A program made the translations under genes and the position numbers. Under the pieces are notes generated by a model. It ran no database searches, was not told where the DNA came from, and saw only the letters and a program-made list of their open reading frames with translations. A DNA stretch of 64,000 nt from Amyelois transitella. Its lineage: Eukaryota > Arthropoda > Insecta > Lepidoptera > Pyralidae. The stretch lies in NCBI RefSeq assembly GCF_032362555.1, contig NC_083517.1:4980001-5044000 (forward strand), given 5' to 3'. Of the stretch, positions 11,767-23,600 are shown piece after piece (positions within the stretch are counted from its first letter, which is position 1; each line of letters opens with the position of its first letter).

Positions 11767-12850
11767 TAATAGGGATGTGGACTGTACTCAAATAAGTATA
11801 AAATTTTACCACGAAAAGGTAGTTTCTATAGTAAAAATAATAAAAAACACAATATTTTCCTCAAAAAACAAGGGATTATTTTTTTATTTAATAAAATGTA
11901 ATTAAATATTTCACCCTCAAGTCACGTGACAATGAACACCAATCAAAATGCGTGATGTCACGCGTTGCAATACAAGAATTTTCGCTGTCAAATACTATGG
12001 TGTTTGTTGATATTTGGATCATATTATTACCATGATTACCGTCCGATTATCTTAGCCACGGAAATACTTTGTGTAGAATGAGTCTGTTCTTTTTCTCATT
12101 CACATTCCGCTATTGATTCCAATCTTTGTCTTTTAACTGCTAATAGTCGAGTTATGTTTTCGGTTCGTCTTTTCTATCGGGTTGACATGCAAACTTTCTT
12201 GGCACACAACCTGCTCCCAGTCTGATCTGGGATACTGTGCCCATCAAATGATATTCTGGATAATTCTCCATATCATTGGCAACTACAATGAAACTACGAA
12301 ACATTGTTTACTTTATTTCTAACCTAAAAATTCGAGTTTTCGTCTTTGAAAACTTGAAGAGTTAAATTATTTTAATACAAGTAAATGTAACAAATATTAT
12401 CAAACTTACATCAAAATGATCCACACAGAAATACATTTTACTTTGTGTAGATACAAGTGCCGGATCCCGACGGGCTAATTGAAGCCAATTTTTCAGCATC
12501 GTTTTTGTACGTGGAACGTGAATAAACAGTTTTTCAGGTGTTTTAATAGTTGTAATTTTACATTGCGGCACCGCACAATATTTATAAAATGTAGAATTCA
12601 TATTATTATCACACAACTATGAAATAACTATTCATTACATTCAACTTCGACAATATTTTATAACGCGTGACGTCACAGCGGCCGTTTGACAGGTATCCGC
12701 GTTTTAGCGCGAAATTTTAAATGGAATTTTAAATAAATTATTTTAAAGGTATTACTTCAAATAAAAAAATAATAATAAAAAGTTTGGGTTATATTTGGTA
12801 CTTATGCATGGTTATAAACACTTTCCCAAAAATAGTCCACATCCCTATTA
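11767..12850. mobile_element. TIR element carrying a decayed THAP-domain gene
   Basis: A 17-bp perfect terminal inverted repeat (TAATAGGGATGTGGACT at 11767-11783; its complement at 12834-12850) bounds 1084 bp. Just inside lie subterminal inverted repeats matching 13 of 14 bases (TGATGTCACGCGTT at 11953; AACGCGTGACGTCA at 12662). The interior encodes a THAP zinc finger on the minus strand and nothing else of a transposase, so this looks like an internally deleted, non-autonomous DNA transposon. A TA dinucleotide flanks the GGGATG core on both sides and could be the target duplication, but the surrounding bases are also palindromic, so ends and duplication are not settled. P-element transposases carry an N-terminal THAP domain, which makes that superfamily one candidate (inference). 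Confidence 0.7.
12090..12616 (-). pseudogene. THAP-domain protein, N-terminal part, disrupted
   Basis: Exon 1 (12616-12410) encodes a THAP-type C2CH finger: CAVPQC, then LFIHVPRTKTMLKNWLQLAR, then YFCVDHFD before a good donor, GTAAGT. Exon 2 starts after TTTCATTGTAG at 12282. Its conserved continuation (NDMENYPEYHLMGTVSQIRL and GCVPRKFACQPDR, a block I know from lepidopteran THAP proteins) is one base out of phase with exon 1. After CQPDR the frame slips again before a segment resembling the usual KKQR linker, and stops follow. At least two frame changes make it a decayed copy. THAP proteins bind DNA; here the domain probably came from the transposase of the surrounding TIR element. Confidence 0.7.
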
Positions 12851-13167
12851 GAACTTATAATAGTTGTAAATACTGTAATGCAGTATGTAATAGGTACGAC
12901 TGTGAAATATATGAAGCTATCCAAAGTTCATTGCAGAAAAGAGGGGAAACATACCTTGTCAGTAAAAAAGTAAAAGCACTCTACATAAATTTTGAATGCT
13001 TTTGAACAATGGGCTGGTAGCTTGTCGGTTGAATGTAACCTTTTAGTCTTTTCGAGACTTGGCTCTGCTTCGTGCTTCTTTTATTCTGGTACTCGTAACT
13101 TTCTACCACAACCACCGACGCTTGGAAGTACGTACACCACAGCCCATTAGAACTTTTACATTATAAC
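12851..13167. other. Intergenic, nothing recognised
   Basis: AT-rich sequence between the THAP element and a SINE. A short frame with several cysteines (near 12784-13005) has no splice context or recognisable family and is probably chance. Confidence 0.5.
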
Positions 13168-13410
13168 CTATATAAATAAATAAATATATACGGGACAAAT
13201 TACACAGATTGAGTTAGCCTCGAAGTAAGTTCGAAACTTGTGTTACTAGATACTAACTCAACGATATTATATTTTATAATAAATATTTATATAGATAAGA
13301 CCCAGGCCAATCTGAAAAAGTTCTTTTCTCATCATGCCCTGGCCGGGATTCGAACCCGGGACCTCCGGTGTCACAGACAAGCATACAACCGCTGCGCCAC
13401 AGAGGCCGTC
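13168..13410 (-). repeat. tRNA-derived SINE, copy 1
   Basis: On the minus strand the head reads GGCCTCTGTGGCGCAGCGG (box A) and GGTTCGAATCCCGGCC (box B), then a unique body with GAGTTAGTATC and ACTTCGAGGCTAACTCAATC, and ends in TATTTATTTATTTA. A second copy at 62889 matches throughout. The tRNA-like head with an unrelated body and AT-rich simple tail is the classic SINE layout. It is not a functional tRNA gene: the part between the boxes has no clean anticodon arm. Confidence 0.8.
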
Positions 13411-13611
13411 AAATATATATATACATATATATATGCCCTCATTAACCCCAACCCTAATTAGAACCGGAATTAAGTATGATGACAAAAAATATTGTATTCT
13501 AATTTTAAGAAATATCTACCTATGGGTATAAATGGAGTTTCTATCATCACATTGACAACACTGAGTGACCGGACAAAAGTTAAAACTCCATCAAGCATAA
13601 TTTTTTCACAT

Positions 13612-13859
13612 ATTTATTCATATAATCACGTCTATATCCTTTGTAGGGTAGACAGAGCCAGCAGTCTTGAAAGACTCGATGTTCACGAAAGGCCACGTTC
13701 GGCTATGTTAAGCGTAATGATAGAATTAGAATCAAATAGGTAGTGACAGCCCATCGCCTAAAAGAAGAACACCAAGTTTATAAGCCTACCCATTATCCAC
13801 GGGAAAGAGATGGAGTCGTCCTATCCTTTTTTTATAATGGTGCCGGGAACGACACGGCA
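13612..13859 (-). repeat. Interspersed repeat family A, copy 2
   Basis: A near full-length reverse copy: ATAATCACGTCTATATCC at its 3' end, GCCCATCGCCTAAAAGAAG in the middle, GTGCCGGGAACGACACGGC at its 5' end. Moderately diverged. It lies between the SINE and the 3' end of the glycine-rich gene. Confidence 0.75.
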
Positions 13860-13869
13860 TTATTTCACA

Positions 13870-14160
13870 TTATAATCATTATCATTATTTCAGTTTTGTC
13901 TTTTCGAGTTTGTTGGCTGTGTCTGCCCGGTAAAGGATAAGGACGTGATATAATATAGAACGTGACGTATAATAACGTATGTATGTAGAAATCAACAGGG
14001 AAATAGTTACTAGAGGAACTAACACATCCAAAAGAAACAATTCGTGTTGTGATTGAATAAAAAAGTAAGCACCAAGTCAATTGTACAAGGGGATTACTCG
14101 TGTGGTGGTTGAATAAAAAGGCTATTATATTGTTGGGAGGTATAACTTTATTACATTTAG
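13870..14160. terminator. 3' flank and poly(A) signal of the glycine-rich gene
   Basis: Minus-strand AATAAA (plus TTTATT, 14147-14152) lies about 28 bases past the glycine-rich gene's stop codon at 14180. This is a fitting poly(A) signal. The rest of the stretch shows no gene. Confidence 0.45.
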
Positions 14161-14179
14161 CTAGAACACAAGTTGGAGA

Positions 14180-17100
14180 TCACCACCAGCCAGACGAGCC
14201 GCCGCTGGACCAGCCGCCGCCGCCGCCGCCTAGTTTCCAGCCGCCGCCGCCGCTCGACCACCCACTGCTGCCACCGCCCGACTTCCAGCCGCTGCCGCCG
14301 CCGCCAGACCAACCTCCGTGACCGCCTCCTGTTCAACATTCAACATTATCATCTTCCAGCGTAGCAATAGAAATAGGTTTAGATGTTTTCAAAATAGGAT
14401 ACGAGGTATCGCAAAATGATTTCAACACAACTAACATACCCTAATTATATCTACTCGTACTACGTGCCGTGTGGTTCCCGGCACCAATACAAAAAAGAAT
14501 ATAACCACTCCATCTGTCACTATTTGAATCTCAATTCTATCATTAAGCCAAATAGCTGAACGTGGCCATTCAGTCTTTTCAAGACTGTTGGCTCTGTCTA
14601 CCCCGCAAGGGATATAGACGTGACCATATGTATGTATTCAAAATTTTATTCATTACTATAGGATACTATAATATCGCTTAATAATTGTCAAAACGTATGG
14701 TTTAACAACATTGGTTGACGTCAAATAAATTACTTAAAAACTAAGTTTACTGCCACTTCCAAAGCGTCAGTGCAGAAGAAGCGGTAACAAACTGCACTGC
14801 AGCATTTTCTTCAACAACTTCACAATATTTTTTTGTATTTTAATTGTATGTATGTATTATATCTACTACCGCTTCCAAAGCGCAAGTGTTGAAGAAGGCG
14901 GGGGTACATACTACTCTCTGAGTAGCCACTCATTTACTATTCGAGGCCTCTTATTGATTGATTGACTGAACTTGCCACTGAAGCTGGTTGACGACCACGA
15001 TAAGAGTGAAAAAACTGGTCTGCCTGTCCCGATTTACATATAACTCCCGGCTGATCTCTGTAACTTTGTTAGCCGGGGAACCAAACCCAACTTTAATCGT
15101 TGTTGCACGAAATCATAGGTCAAAGAATTTTTCCTTTAGCCACCACAAATTTCTGGGAGTACGACTTCTCGAAAATGGATATCTACCTAAGTTACAGACA
15201 ATGACTTGAGAATTTCAAAGTCTTTTAGAGCGCAGAGATTTCGTAAACTAATTATTTTGTCTGTTGTAACTTAGTAAATATTGGATTGAAAACCCACAAT
15301 GGCCGTGGGACTAGGCTAACGTGCCTTGGGATGTACATAGGAATTTACGAAATACCTATTTTCTCGCGATCTTAACGGAACTAAGACCTAAGTAAGTGTG
15401 ATAAACCGGTAGCATATTATGACCTAACGACCTAACACACCTCATCATGGAACTAATAGTACGGACAGACCTATGAAGGCCGACATAATAAATGACACGA
15501 GTTTGAGTCATCCGTAGCTGCACCCAAATTATTTTTTGCATATATAGTATAGTAATTTGATAACATGTGTTTATTACCTACCTACCGAGTACCTACTTCC
15601 GCAGTATATTTTTTGTGGTTTTAAATTCTATCATCAATCCTTGCGAACTCGCGAATCATTTAATGATGTGCAAGAGTATTTTATGAAGGTCATTGAGGTC
15701 AGAAACTTTCAATCTCTATTTCTAGTCGGTCGTAAATAGACATTGTAATGGCCGAATCATTTTTTGCCTGCCGAAATTATGATTTGCGGATTAGCCATAA
15801 AAATCTTTGTTAATATGAAGTAATGTAATGACAAGCGTACAGGACTGACTGAATGGACGATTGCGAAATCAGTCTGTGTCTTGTGAGCCGAGCGAATGGA
15901 TGACCCTATGTGAACGATCTCTTGGCCTTTAAACTCGAATGGTGTATTTTTGTAACAATTTCAAAGATAATTACATTTTAAAATGAATAGATATTTTTGC
16001 AGTGCTTTGTTAGGGTGTATGTGAATTGGTTGAATGATTAGAAAATATAATCTCGTTAAATTTTATCTCGTTCGCTATAAAAACCAACCGGATTGTTTGA
16101 GATTATTTTGAATATTTTGCCGACAATGAGGATAGAATAAAAGTTTATCATTCGAAATGCCTTTAAAAAAGTAAACGAACAATTTTGGTTGATTTAAATG
16201 AAAATTTTTAATTAATTCGCATCTCCCCTAGGCATTCTATGCTAAACGATGGATTTTGGTCTAATACAGCACGGTTCTTTTCTCTATTTCTCTTGAAATG
16301 AAACTCAATTTAGCCGTCTATCCCATAAGTCCCATGCAGTTATTCTATAGTGACTCCCACCATTTTAAAATTCTTCTTGATGAAGTATGAAACTATAAAA
16401 GAATATTTTAAAAAACTAGTAAAAGACTTACCGTATCCACCACCGCTACCGCCTGTGGTGATGATCTTGATGATTTTCACTTCTGTGAATAAAAAATCAA
16501 TGTAGTAAATCAGTATAACCATATTATCCTCATATTTTATTAACATGAATAAGCTAAGGGTTTTGTCAGCACTTGATAATGTATGTAATCAGGAATGATT
16601 TTCCATTAACTATCTTAGTCTAATATATAGGTATATAATTTTTCGTAACGGAGTATCAGTTTTAAAGTTACAAACGTGTTTTGTCACTATAATAAAAGAG
16701 ATTTACTTTATTGAGAGAAAAGTTCTAAAAAGTCTTACGTCCACCGCCGCCGCCGCTCGACCAGCCGCCGCCGCCGCCGCTGGGCCAACCACTGCTACCA
16801 CCGCTGGACCAGCCGCCTCCGCCGCCGCCAAGTTTCCAGCCACCACCGCCTCCACTGGGCCAGCCGCTGCTGCCTCCACTAGACCAGCCGCCGCCGCCTC
16901 CGCTGAGCTTCCAGCCGCCGCCGCCGCCACCGCTGGACCAGCCGCTGCCCAGACTAGACCAGCCACTGCCGCCTCCGTACCCGCCGCCGCCGCCGCCCCC
17001 CGACCAGCCTCCACTGCTGATGAAGCCGGCGTGCGCGGCCGCGGCAAGAATCAGTACGCAGACGAATACCTGAATAATACATTATAATGTTCAATACACC

Positions 17101-17522
17101 TTTCGGGGTAGTTCGGGGGGTTGTCGACAGAGCCAACAGCCCTGAAAAGACTGCAGGACGACGGTCGGCTGGAATTTGGCTCAATTATTCAATGTCAGTT
17201 ATTATTTCATAAATTTACCAAATTATTATAGGAAAACAGCAATGATCAAAACAGCAGCTAGATATATTTAGAAAAGTATTTTAATTACATAACCCATACA
17301 CGATTTGATTTAAGCTGTTTAAGAATTCGCTTCCAGAGCTAACTATTGAATTGACTGACACACACACATAGCTCAGCCGCAGATGCTCACTTCTCAAATA
17401 TTCAGCTGTCTACTTCCTTTATGTCAGGACGTCGTTACCTTTTATTTTGGTAAGTTATTGAAGTAAATTAATTACAAGGGGAATGAGATGATATATTATA
17501 TGTGCTAGTTATTTACCTTCAT
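14180..17522 (-). CDS. Secreted glycine/tryptophan-rich protein, cuticle type
   Basis: Four exons on the minus strand join in frame: 17522-17517 (Met-Lys only), 17069-16739, 16482-16432 and 14328-14180, giving 178 aa. Residues 1-16 form a signal peptide (MKVFVCVLILAAAAHAG). The mature part is tandem GW-containing glycine runs (GWSSGGG, GWKLGGGGG, GWPSGGG), interrupted in exon 3 by a hydrophobic/basic patch, QVKIIKIITTGG. It ends GWW-stop. Glycine-rich secreted proteins of this layout are known as insect cuticular or structural proteins; the tiny first exon splitting the signal peptide is typical of insect cuticle genes. A TATA box sits at 17566-17572. The last intron is 2.1 kb and contains repeats A and B. 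No RR chitin-binding domain is present, so chitin binding is not implied. Confidence 0.85.
14464..14638 (+). repeat. Interspersed repeat family A, copy 3 (internally deleted)
   Basis: The copy begins GTGCCGTGTGGTTCCCGGCA and ends GTGACCATATGTATGTAT, but about 90 bases between the CCATCT and GTCACTATTTGAATCTC landmarks are missing compared with copy 7. It lies in the last intron of the glycine-rich gene and directly abuts a family B repeat. Confidence 0.75.
14639..14840 (-). repeat. Interspersed repeat family B, copy 1
   Basis: Read on the minus strand it ends in GAATAAAATTTTGAAT, after GTTTGTTACCGCTTCTTCTG and TAATTTATTTGACGTCAACC. It matches copies at 46523-46741 and 59194-59406 closely. 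A partial second piece (ACCGCTTCCAAAGCGC) lies at 14868-14920. The AATAAA-containing, simple-repeat 3' end suggests a LINE 3' end. Confidence 0.7.
14925..16431. other. Remainder of the last intron of the glycine-rich gene
   Basis: No exon, repeat with a second copy in the window, or structured element was recognised here. Short open frames occur on both strands without splice support. Confidence 0.5.
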
Positions 17523-17565
17523 GATGAAGCTGTTTACTGCTTGGCTGAGGGTCGAATGTCTGGCG

Positions 17566-17572
17566 TTATATA
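17566..17572 (-). promoter_or_regulatory. TATA box of the glycine-rich gene
   Basis: TATATAA on the minus strand lies 44 bases upstream of the ATG at 17522, leaving a short 5' leader. This agrees with a strongly expressed, stage-controlled cuticle-type gene. Confidence 0.6.
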
Positions 17573-17825
17573 CGGAGTGTCATCTCCCACCCAAACGCCG
17601 AGGGCCGCGCCGGCGAATGGACAGCGGAAGCGGATCCGCAGAGATAAAATTATTAAAACTTAGATGGATAACTAAGTCACAGTAACTAATCGGTTCAATC
17701 CAAGTATTAGGTTATAGAATCAATCATTATAGAAAACGAACTTTATTTATTAGCCTAGGTCTTGGAACATGATGTCGGGGTGGGGTACTAGGTAGGTACC
17801 TTAAAGAGGATGACGTTATTTAAGA

Positions 17826-17935
17826 AAATTCTGCAATACAGTTTGTTACCGTATTGATTTGACAGTACACTTATTTTTAAGTAATTTATTTGACGTCAAT
17901 CTTATAACAATTATTTAGTGATGTTAAACAGAACC
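17826..17935 (+). repeat. Interspersed repeat family B, decayed copy
   Basis: Shares CAGTTTGTTACCG and AAGTAATTTATTTGACGTCA with the 46523 copy, in the same orientation, with many differences between these blocks. Confidence 0.45.
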
Positions 17936-18763
17936 ATTATAAAAAAAAAAAATTGAATGTTTTTTTTGGAACATTTTGGATTTATAATTTAAAAAAATAA
18001 CAAATATCCTTAGGTCTTGGATAAAAGTTTCGGGCGACCATTCGTCGACGGCATGACGTGACTACTTGAGGCAGAATACATTATCGTCCAAAATTTGTCT
18101 TTTTCCTCCTATTCCGGCTATAGTCTTGGGTACATCATCACTCTGAAAAGGAGCTCAGGGTATGGGCAGGTTTTCGACTTCTACCCGACTTCTGCAACCT
18201 TTGCAGTGGAATTACTCGTCCAGTTTCCCTACAGGTTTCTTCAAGATTGTTTCCCTTATCGTAAGAGCATCGGTTAGGTAATATTTAAAATAAGTAGGTA
18301 CCTTAGAAAAGTCATTGTCACATGGCCGAGGAGGGATTTGTACATACTTCTATTATAGTTCTTTTTCTGTCCTCTCCTTATTTGTAACCGATGCACCACT
18401 ATAACGCAAGCCATTGTTTCTTACTTGACTCAATCTTCTAACTCACTGCAGCTAAGCTGCATAGTGTTTAGAATGCTCATCTTAAATTCCCGACACCTGG
18501 AAATAGCGTGCGGAAACTATAGATAAAGAAGCCCGTTGCTTAGCGAAAAAATCGTTTATTTTATTTTTTTATTTATCTTTACTTACAAAACAGATATCTG
18601 AAAATTTCAAAATGAATAATGGGTAAGTACATAATTACTTTTTATAGGATTAATTCATATTCGGGGCCTCACAGATTTTGTCATTAATGGTTTATAAGTA
18701 AGTAAGTAGGTAGGTACTATTACATTTAGTTGCTACTGCTACTACTTATGCTAGTTACTTACT

Positions 18764-18817
18764 ACAAAGTGCTCATACTTAGTAGTAGTAACTGCTAAGT
18801 AAGTATGAGCACTTTGT
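18764..18817. repeat. Perfect 17-bp hairpin
   Basis: ACAAAGTGCTCATACTT (18764-18780) is followed by a 20-base spacer and then its exact reverse complement (18801-18817). The spacer itself contains GTAGTAGTA. No element ends or transcript signals were seen around it. Confidence 0.7.
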
Positions 18818-19836
18818 GTCTTTGTGAAAATTAAAATTCCTGTTTTTCCCTTTCAGGTGTGAATTTTCAGTATAAATAGACTAGGTATGTACCTACCTGT
18901 ACATACCTCTAACTGCATTTATACCTAGAAAATTTATTCAAAACCGGTCAAGTGGTTAAGTCGGTAAAGAGTGACTAAAGATTGGAAAGAAAGGGGCCAA
19001 ACCCTTTCTCGTGTTCTATTTTTAAGGTTAACCATAGTTATTTGGAATAGTTGCCTTGGTTACCAATGAATACCATCTTACGATTTTCTAACGAATAATC
19101 TTCACTCAATCTCAACTCTTCTGCAATTGATAATTTAATTTTAATATGTGCTAACTGGAGTTGGACTTGGGTCGAAATTAGCAAATATTGTGAACATGCA
19201 TAATAATAGTTTGCGAAAACCAACTCCTTCACCATTGTTCATAATTCATAATTATTGCGATTGCGTTACGTTACGTACCCCTACTTTGTAAGCGACGCGT
19301 TGATGTCTTTAACTTGGCGGCGAGATGCATTTTTGACTGCCTTCAAAAAAAGGTGGTTCTCACTTTGAACTATGCGATAATGTATGTAATTCAAATTCAA
19401 TTTTTTTATTTTATTTGCGTATGTTTGCTTGACCTGATTATTCGCGTTCCGCTGAACCGATTTAGATGCGGTTTTTAGGAAAGTGTTTGTTACACTTAGG
19501 AGAGGGTTTTAGAAATTTAACTGACTTTTTTGAAAAAGGAGGATATCCATTGAAGGCGGTTCTCTTTTTAAAAAAGTTATTGTCAATAAGGATTAACTGT
19601 TGCACGATTAATTAATGACCCTTTTAATTAATGAATAAATCAAACCCCCTACAAATAGTTTGTCATTTTATATAAAACAATTATTCGTGTAAGCAAAAAT
19701 AGATATCATCTGATGTCACATGAGGCGTTTTCACCGCTTTCTATAATTTAATTCTAAAGTTACATTTGTCAAATTGTTGGAGAGCGAGGGACGATATTGA
19801 CGTTGGTAAATAACGCCTCATACCTACTTATAATGG

Positions 19837-19944
19837 TATAAAAGGGCATGGGCCCTCATACGCAGACATAACTGCGATAAACACCAAGTATTTTGCAATA
19901 TTTTCAATGAACGAAAACGACTGCTTCGTTTTCGTTCATTGAAA
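19837..19944 (+). promoter_or_regulatory. TATA-like box followed by a perfect 19-bp hairpin
   Basis: TATAAAAG lies at 19837-19844, in typical insect promoter form. Sixty bases downstream, TTTCAATGAACGAAAACGA (19902-19920) pairs exactly with 19926-19944 across a 5-base loop. No protein frame follows. The combination could mark a short structured RNA, or an inverted repeat at an old transposon junction; the sequence alone does not decide. Confidence 0.35.
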
Positions 19945-20654
19945 TCTCGATTAATTGTTCTAATAATATTTGAAGCAATAGAAGGTTGCTTTTGACAATC
20001 TCGAGCATCACGAATTGCATCACATTTAGAAGAATATCTAGCAACTTAATCTTTACAACCTTCGTATCGTAATAATTATGATGAATTGTCGGATCAATAT
20101 GGGTATAGTCAGTAGAATGCAGTAAACTTATTCACATATAGTCAAAAACGTAACCGACCTAGGGCTGTGATCTACTTACTTAACTATTTTAACTTTATTG
20201 TAATTAATTAAATAATAAATAATAATAAACAAAAATTAATCTTCCCTGCATATCTACCAAGAGCTACCATTTTCTCAAATTTAGTTGCTATGCCGTAATT
20301 TTTTAGTGTCAGATTAAAATTTTGTAGAAAATTCTTATCTGTATACTTATTTATGTTGTTGAGTATACTTATTAAATCTTTGGGTTGTACCGATAAATAT
20401 AAATAACTCATTTGTCCTTTATATTTTTTAATGGCTTGCTACCAAAACGATGATTAGTTGAGTCGTGATGTTTTGTAGAAAGGATTGGTATATTTTGAAC
20501 GTCAATCAAAAAGGAAGTCGGAATAGTTAGCGGCTCTGAAACGTTAAAGTTCCTCTGACACGGTCACGAGCACTAAGATAAACACTAGTCAATGATTGCT
20601 ATGTTAATATGTTGCTTGCGTTAGTACAGTCAACGTCACATGAAGGCACCTAAT

Positions 20655-23600
20655 CAGTGGCGTAGCGTGCATTGGCGGGACCCCGTATAAAAAATTGTTT
20701 GGGGGCCCTTGTATTGTTTGGGGGTAAAGATTTTTCACAAAAGAAAAAAAATATTGTGAAAAGAAATATTTATTTATCATAACATAATTTAACCTTAATT
20801 TAAAAATTTAATTTTACAAATAAAAATCAAATTTTAAATATTCATTCGCCTTGCCTTTTTTTCGGCAAACTGATTTATTAAATCATTTATGGCTGATGAT
20901 GATTTTAGTTTTTCTAAAGTTTCTACCTCTATGGACAATAGTGAGAGGTCTGACAGCCGTTCTTGTCCCATCGAAGTTCTTAAGTAATATTTATCAGTTT
21001 TAATTTTGAAAAACTTCTTTCGGCAGTTGCGGTTGTAACTGGAAGGGTCAAGAATAAAAAGCATGCTGTGATTACCTCGGGAAAACTAGATGCAAGACTA
21101 TTGAATTTTAGTAGCAATAATTCAATGAGTTCTTTAATGGAATAAATTTTTTGAATTTCAGATTTTAAGCATGTTTTTAGAGCCTTTAATTGGTCACAAA
21201 GATTAACTGAGATGTCTTTACTGTATTTAACCGACAGTTTTTCGGAAGCGATTAATATCTCTTCGTTTGAAGAAGATAGGAGTTTCTCCGGTTGTAATAT
21301 TTCGAACATACTACTCAGGTCGCAAAGGCTCTGAAATCTTTCTTTAGTTTGAGAAATTAATATATCTAAACAGCAATAGTATACATTGACTTTGAAATAG
21401 GATTCCGGGTCGGAAATTCTCTCATCTTGTGATAACTCATCAAAAAAACGCTTCGTTATCTTTCGCCTACTGTTTTTAAAAACAGTTGTTACCCCCCACT
21501 CTTTTGCTAAATCTTTGGACTCATTTAGCAAACTATTAAATGAAATCTGATTTCTTAATTGGCACAGTCTATTTAAAAGATTACTTAATAAAATACTAGA
21601 TTTCTGTAAGTCATTATTTTCATGCTGTAGAGCTTTAGAAATAGGATTAATAATTTCAAATAGTGAAGAAAAAAATGTAACGAGCACTAAGAAATTATAA
21701 CTCTCTAAAATATTAATTATGTTTTTACATTCTTCACGTTCATCTTTTTTATTTGAAATTAAATTTAGTTGGTACAAAGTTTTCATGATAAGTAAAAAAT
21801 TTTTCTTTACCGATAATAAAGCATCGTTCCTAGAAGACCATCTGGTTGGACATACCTTTTTAAGGGTAATCAAATATTTTTCAGATGGATCGTCACTTAG
21901 CATAGCCCAGCGTTTTATACTATTGCCAAAAAAAGTATATATTTTTTCTAAATTATCGAAAAAAGTCGATACTTCACGAACGTGTCTCGCAGCATCGTTT
22001 AAAACTAAGTTTAAAGCGTGCGCAGCACAATGAACATAATCGGCATTTGGAGCATGCTCTTTTATTAGGGTTTGTAATCCTCCATAAACACCCGACATAA
22101 CATTTGCTCCATCGTAACCCTGTCCTCTACATTTAGTCAAATCAATTCCATATTCTTTAGTCAAATTTAAAATGTCAGTTTTCAGACCTGCAGCACTGCA
22201 ATCGGTTACTGCTATAAATCCTAAAAAGGACTCACAGATTTTTATTTCTTTAGGCACATTATCATCATTTTCTGTAACCGAGATATATCGAAAAACTACA
22301 GAAAGTTGGTCAATTTTTGACAAGTCTTGTGTTGTATCCAGAATTATTGTCAGAAATGGAGCTTTTTTAATTTCTGAGATAATATTGTTCCTAACGGTGG
22401 TACCAAGCAAACTAATAATTTCGTTTTGAATCGTAGGGCTTAAATAATTTATTTCGCCTTTCGGTTTTAGAAGAAGTTCTTTTAAAGTTGCATCATAGTT
22501 AGATAGCAAACGTAAAATTGCCATAAAATTTCCAGAATCAGAATCATGCCCTCTCAAAGATAGATTACAAGATGCTAAAGTAATTATAACATTAATAATA
22601 CGATTCAGTACATCTCTCCAGAATGTAATTTTACTATTGATTTCACTTTGCAATAGAGTATCGATGGTATTTCTTTGCAACCAATTATTATAAGAGAGTG
22701 AGGCATTCATATGCTGCTGTGACTTTTCATGGTCAAGTATAGTTTGCGTAAAATTGCTTCTAACCGAAACACCGTTAACCCAAGCAGAGGAGTATGATTT
22801 GTTTTGACGATCTGCTAATAACCAACAGAAGTGACAGTACGGTTTGTTTAAAACGATAGAATAACATAACCATGGTCTTACAAGTTTTATGCCTGCCTGA
22901 TTGAAATATGAATAATAATAGGCCGAAAAAGGTCGGTTACTTTCTGGATCTTTTGGAAATGGTCCTTGTGGTTTAAATGGACCCAATTTAAAAATTATTT
23001 TTCGTTCGCATTCAGATAAATTGTCACCGAAATTTCCTCTATCTGATGAAATTATATTACAATCCTCAAATATATCAGAATCGTTGACTTGGTGTTCTTC
23101 AATTTCTGGATGGACATCCGATGAAGTATGTGCTTGACTTTCTTCTATTTCCGAATGGATATTTGACGCAGAACGTGCTTCAGAAGAATCTAAAAATAAA
23201 CGAGTATTCGTTAAAAAATAAATACGAATGCTTTGGTACTAAACTAAAAAGAGTTATATATAAATAAATAACTTTACTAAGGGTTACAGTTAGTGTTTAC
23301 GCGGATTGTGTTCGTATTAGTAGATACAAAATCACCTGCAGCCCGTCCGTGCGTTACATTACACCTGCGTGCTATTTGAACGCAGCGCGTAGTGTAGTGG
23401 CCATACAAAACGAGAACAACCCGAAAGCGAGTCAGCACATCTTCTCAACACGCAATTTACGATACGATACAGACTGATAGACAAACAACAAAACAAATTG
23501 ATCCTATAGATAAGTTAGTTTCGGTTTTTTTTTGTTTCGAGGCACCCTAGAAACAAAATTTACCCTTCGCTACAGGTAAATAATAAACCAACCACGCGTA

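Larger units (their letters stand above)
17600..20654. other. Intergenic stretch with repeats and hairpins
   Basis: No supported gene. It holds a decayed family B copy (17826-17935), weak family D-like matches near 18110-18240, a short lepidopteran-type dispersed repeat around 19410-19560 (ACCGATTTAGATGCGGTTT), two perfect hairpins (18764-18817 and 19902-19944) and a TATA-like box at 19837. The right end is the hAT element. Confidence 0.5.

Noticed and set aside
14100-14364. Plus-strand proline-rich and arginine-rich frames near 14.1-14.36 kb
   Set aside because: They are antisense to the glycine-rich last exon; polyproline is simply the complement of GGC repeats.
16703-17047. Long alanine-rich frame overlapping exon 2 of the glycine-rich gene
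   Set aside because: It is a shifted reading of the GGC-rich coding repeat. The frame with signal peptide, in-phase splice sites and GW repeats is clearly the real one.
21719-22429. Plus-strand frames of 85-104 codons within the hAT element
   Set aside because: They are antisense shadows of the transposase, with no splice or start context.
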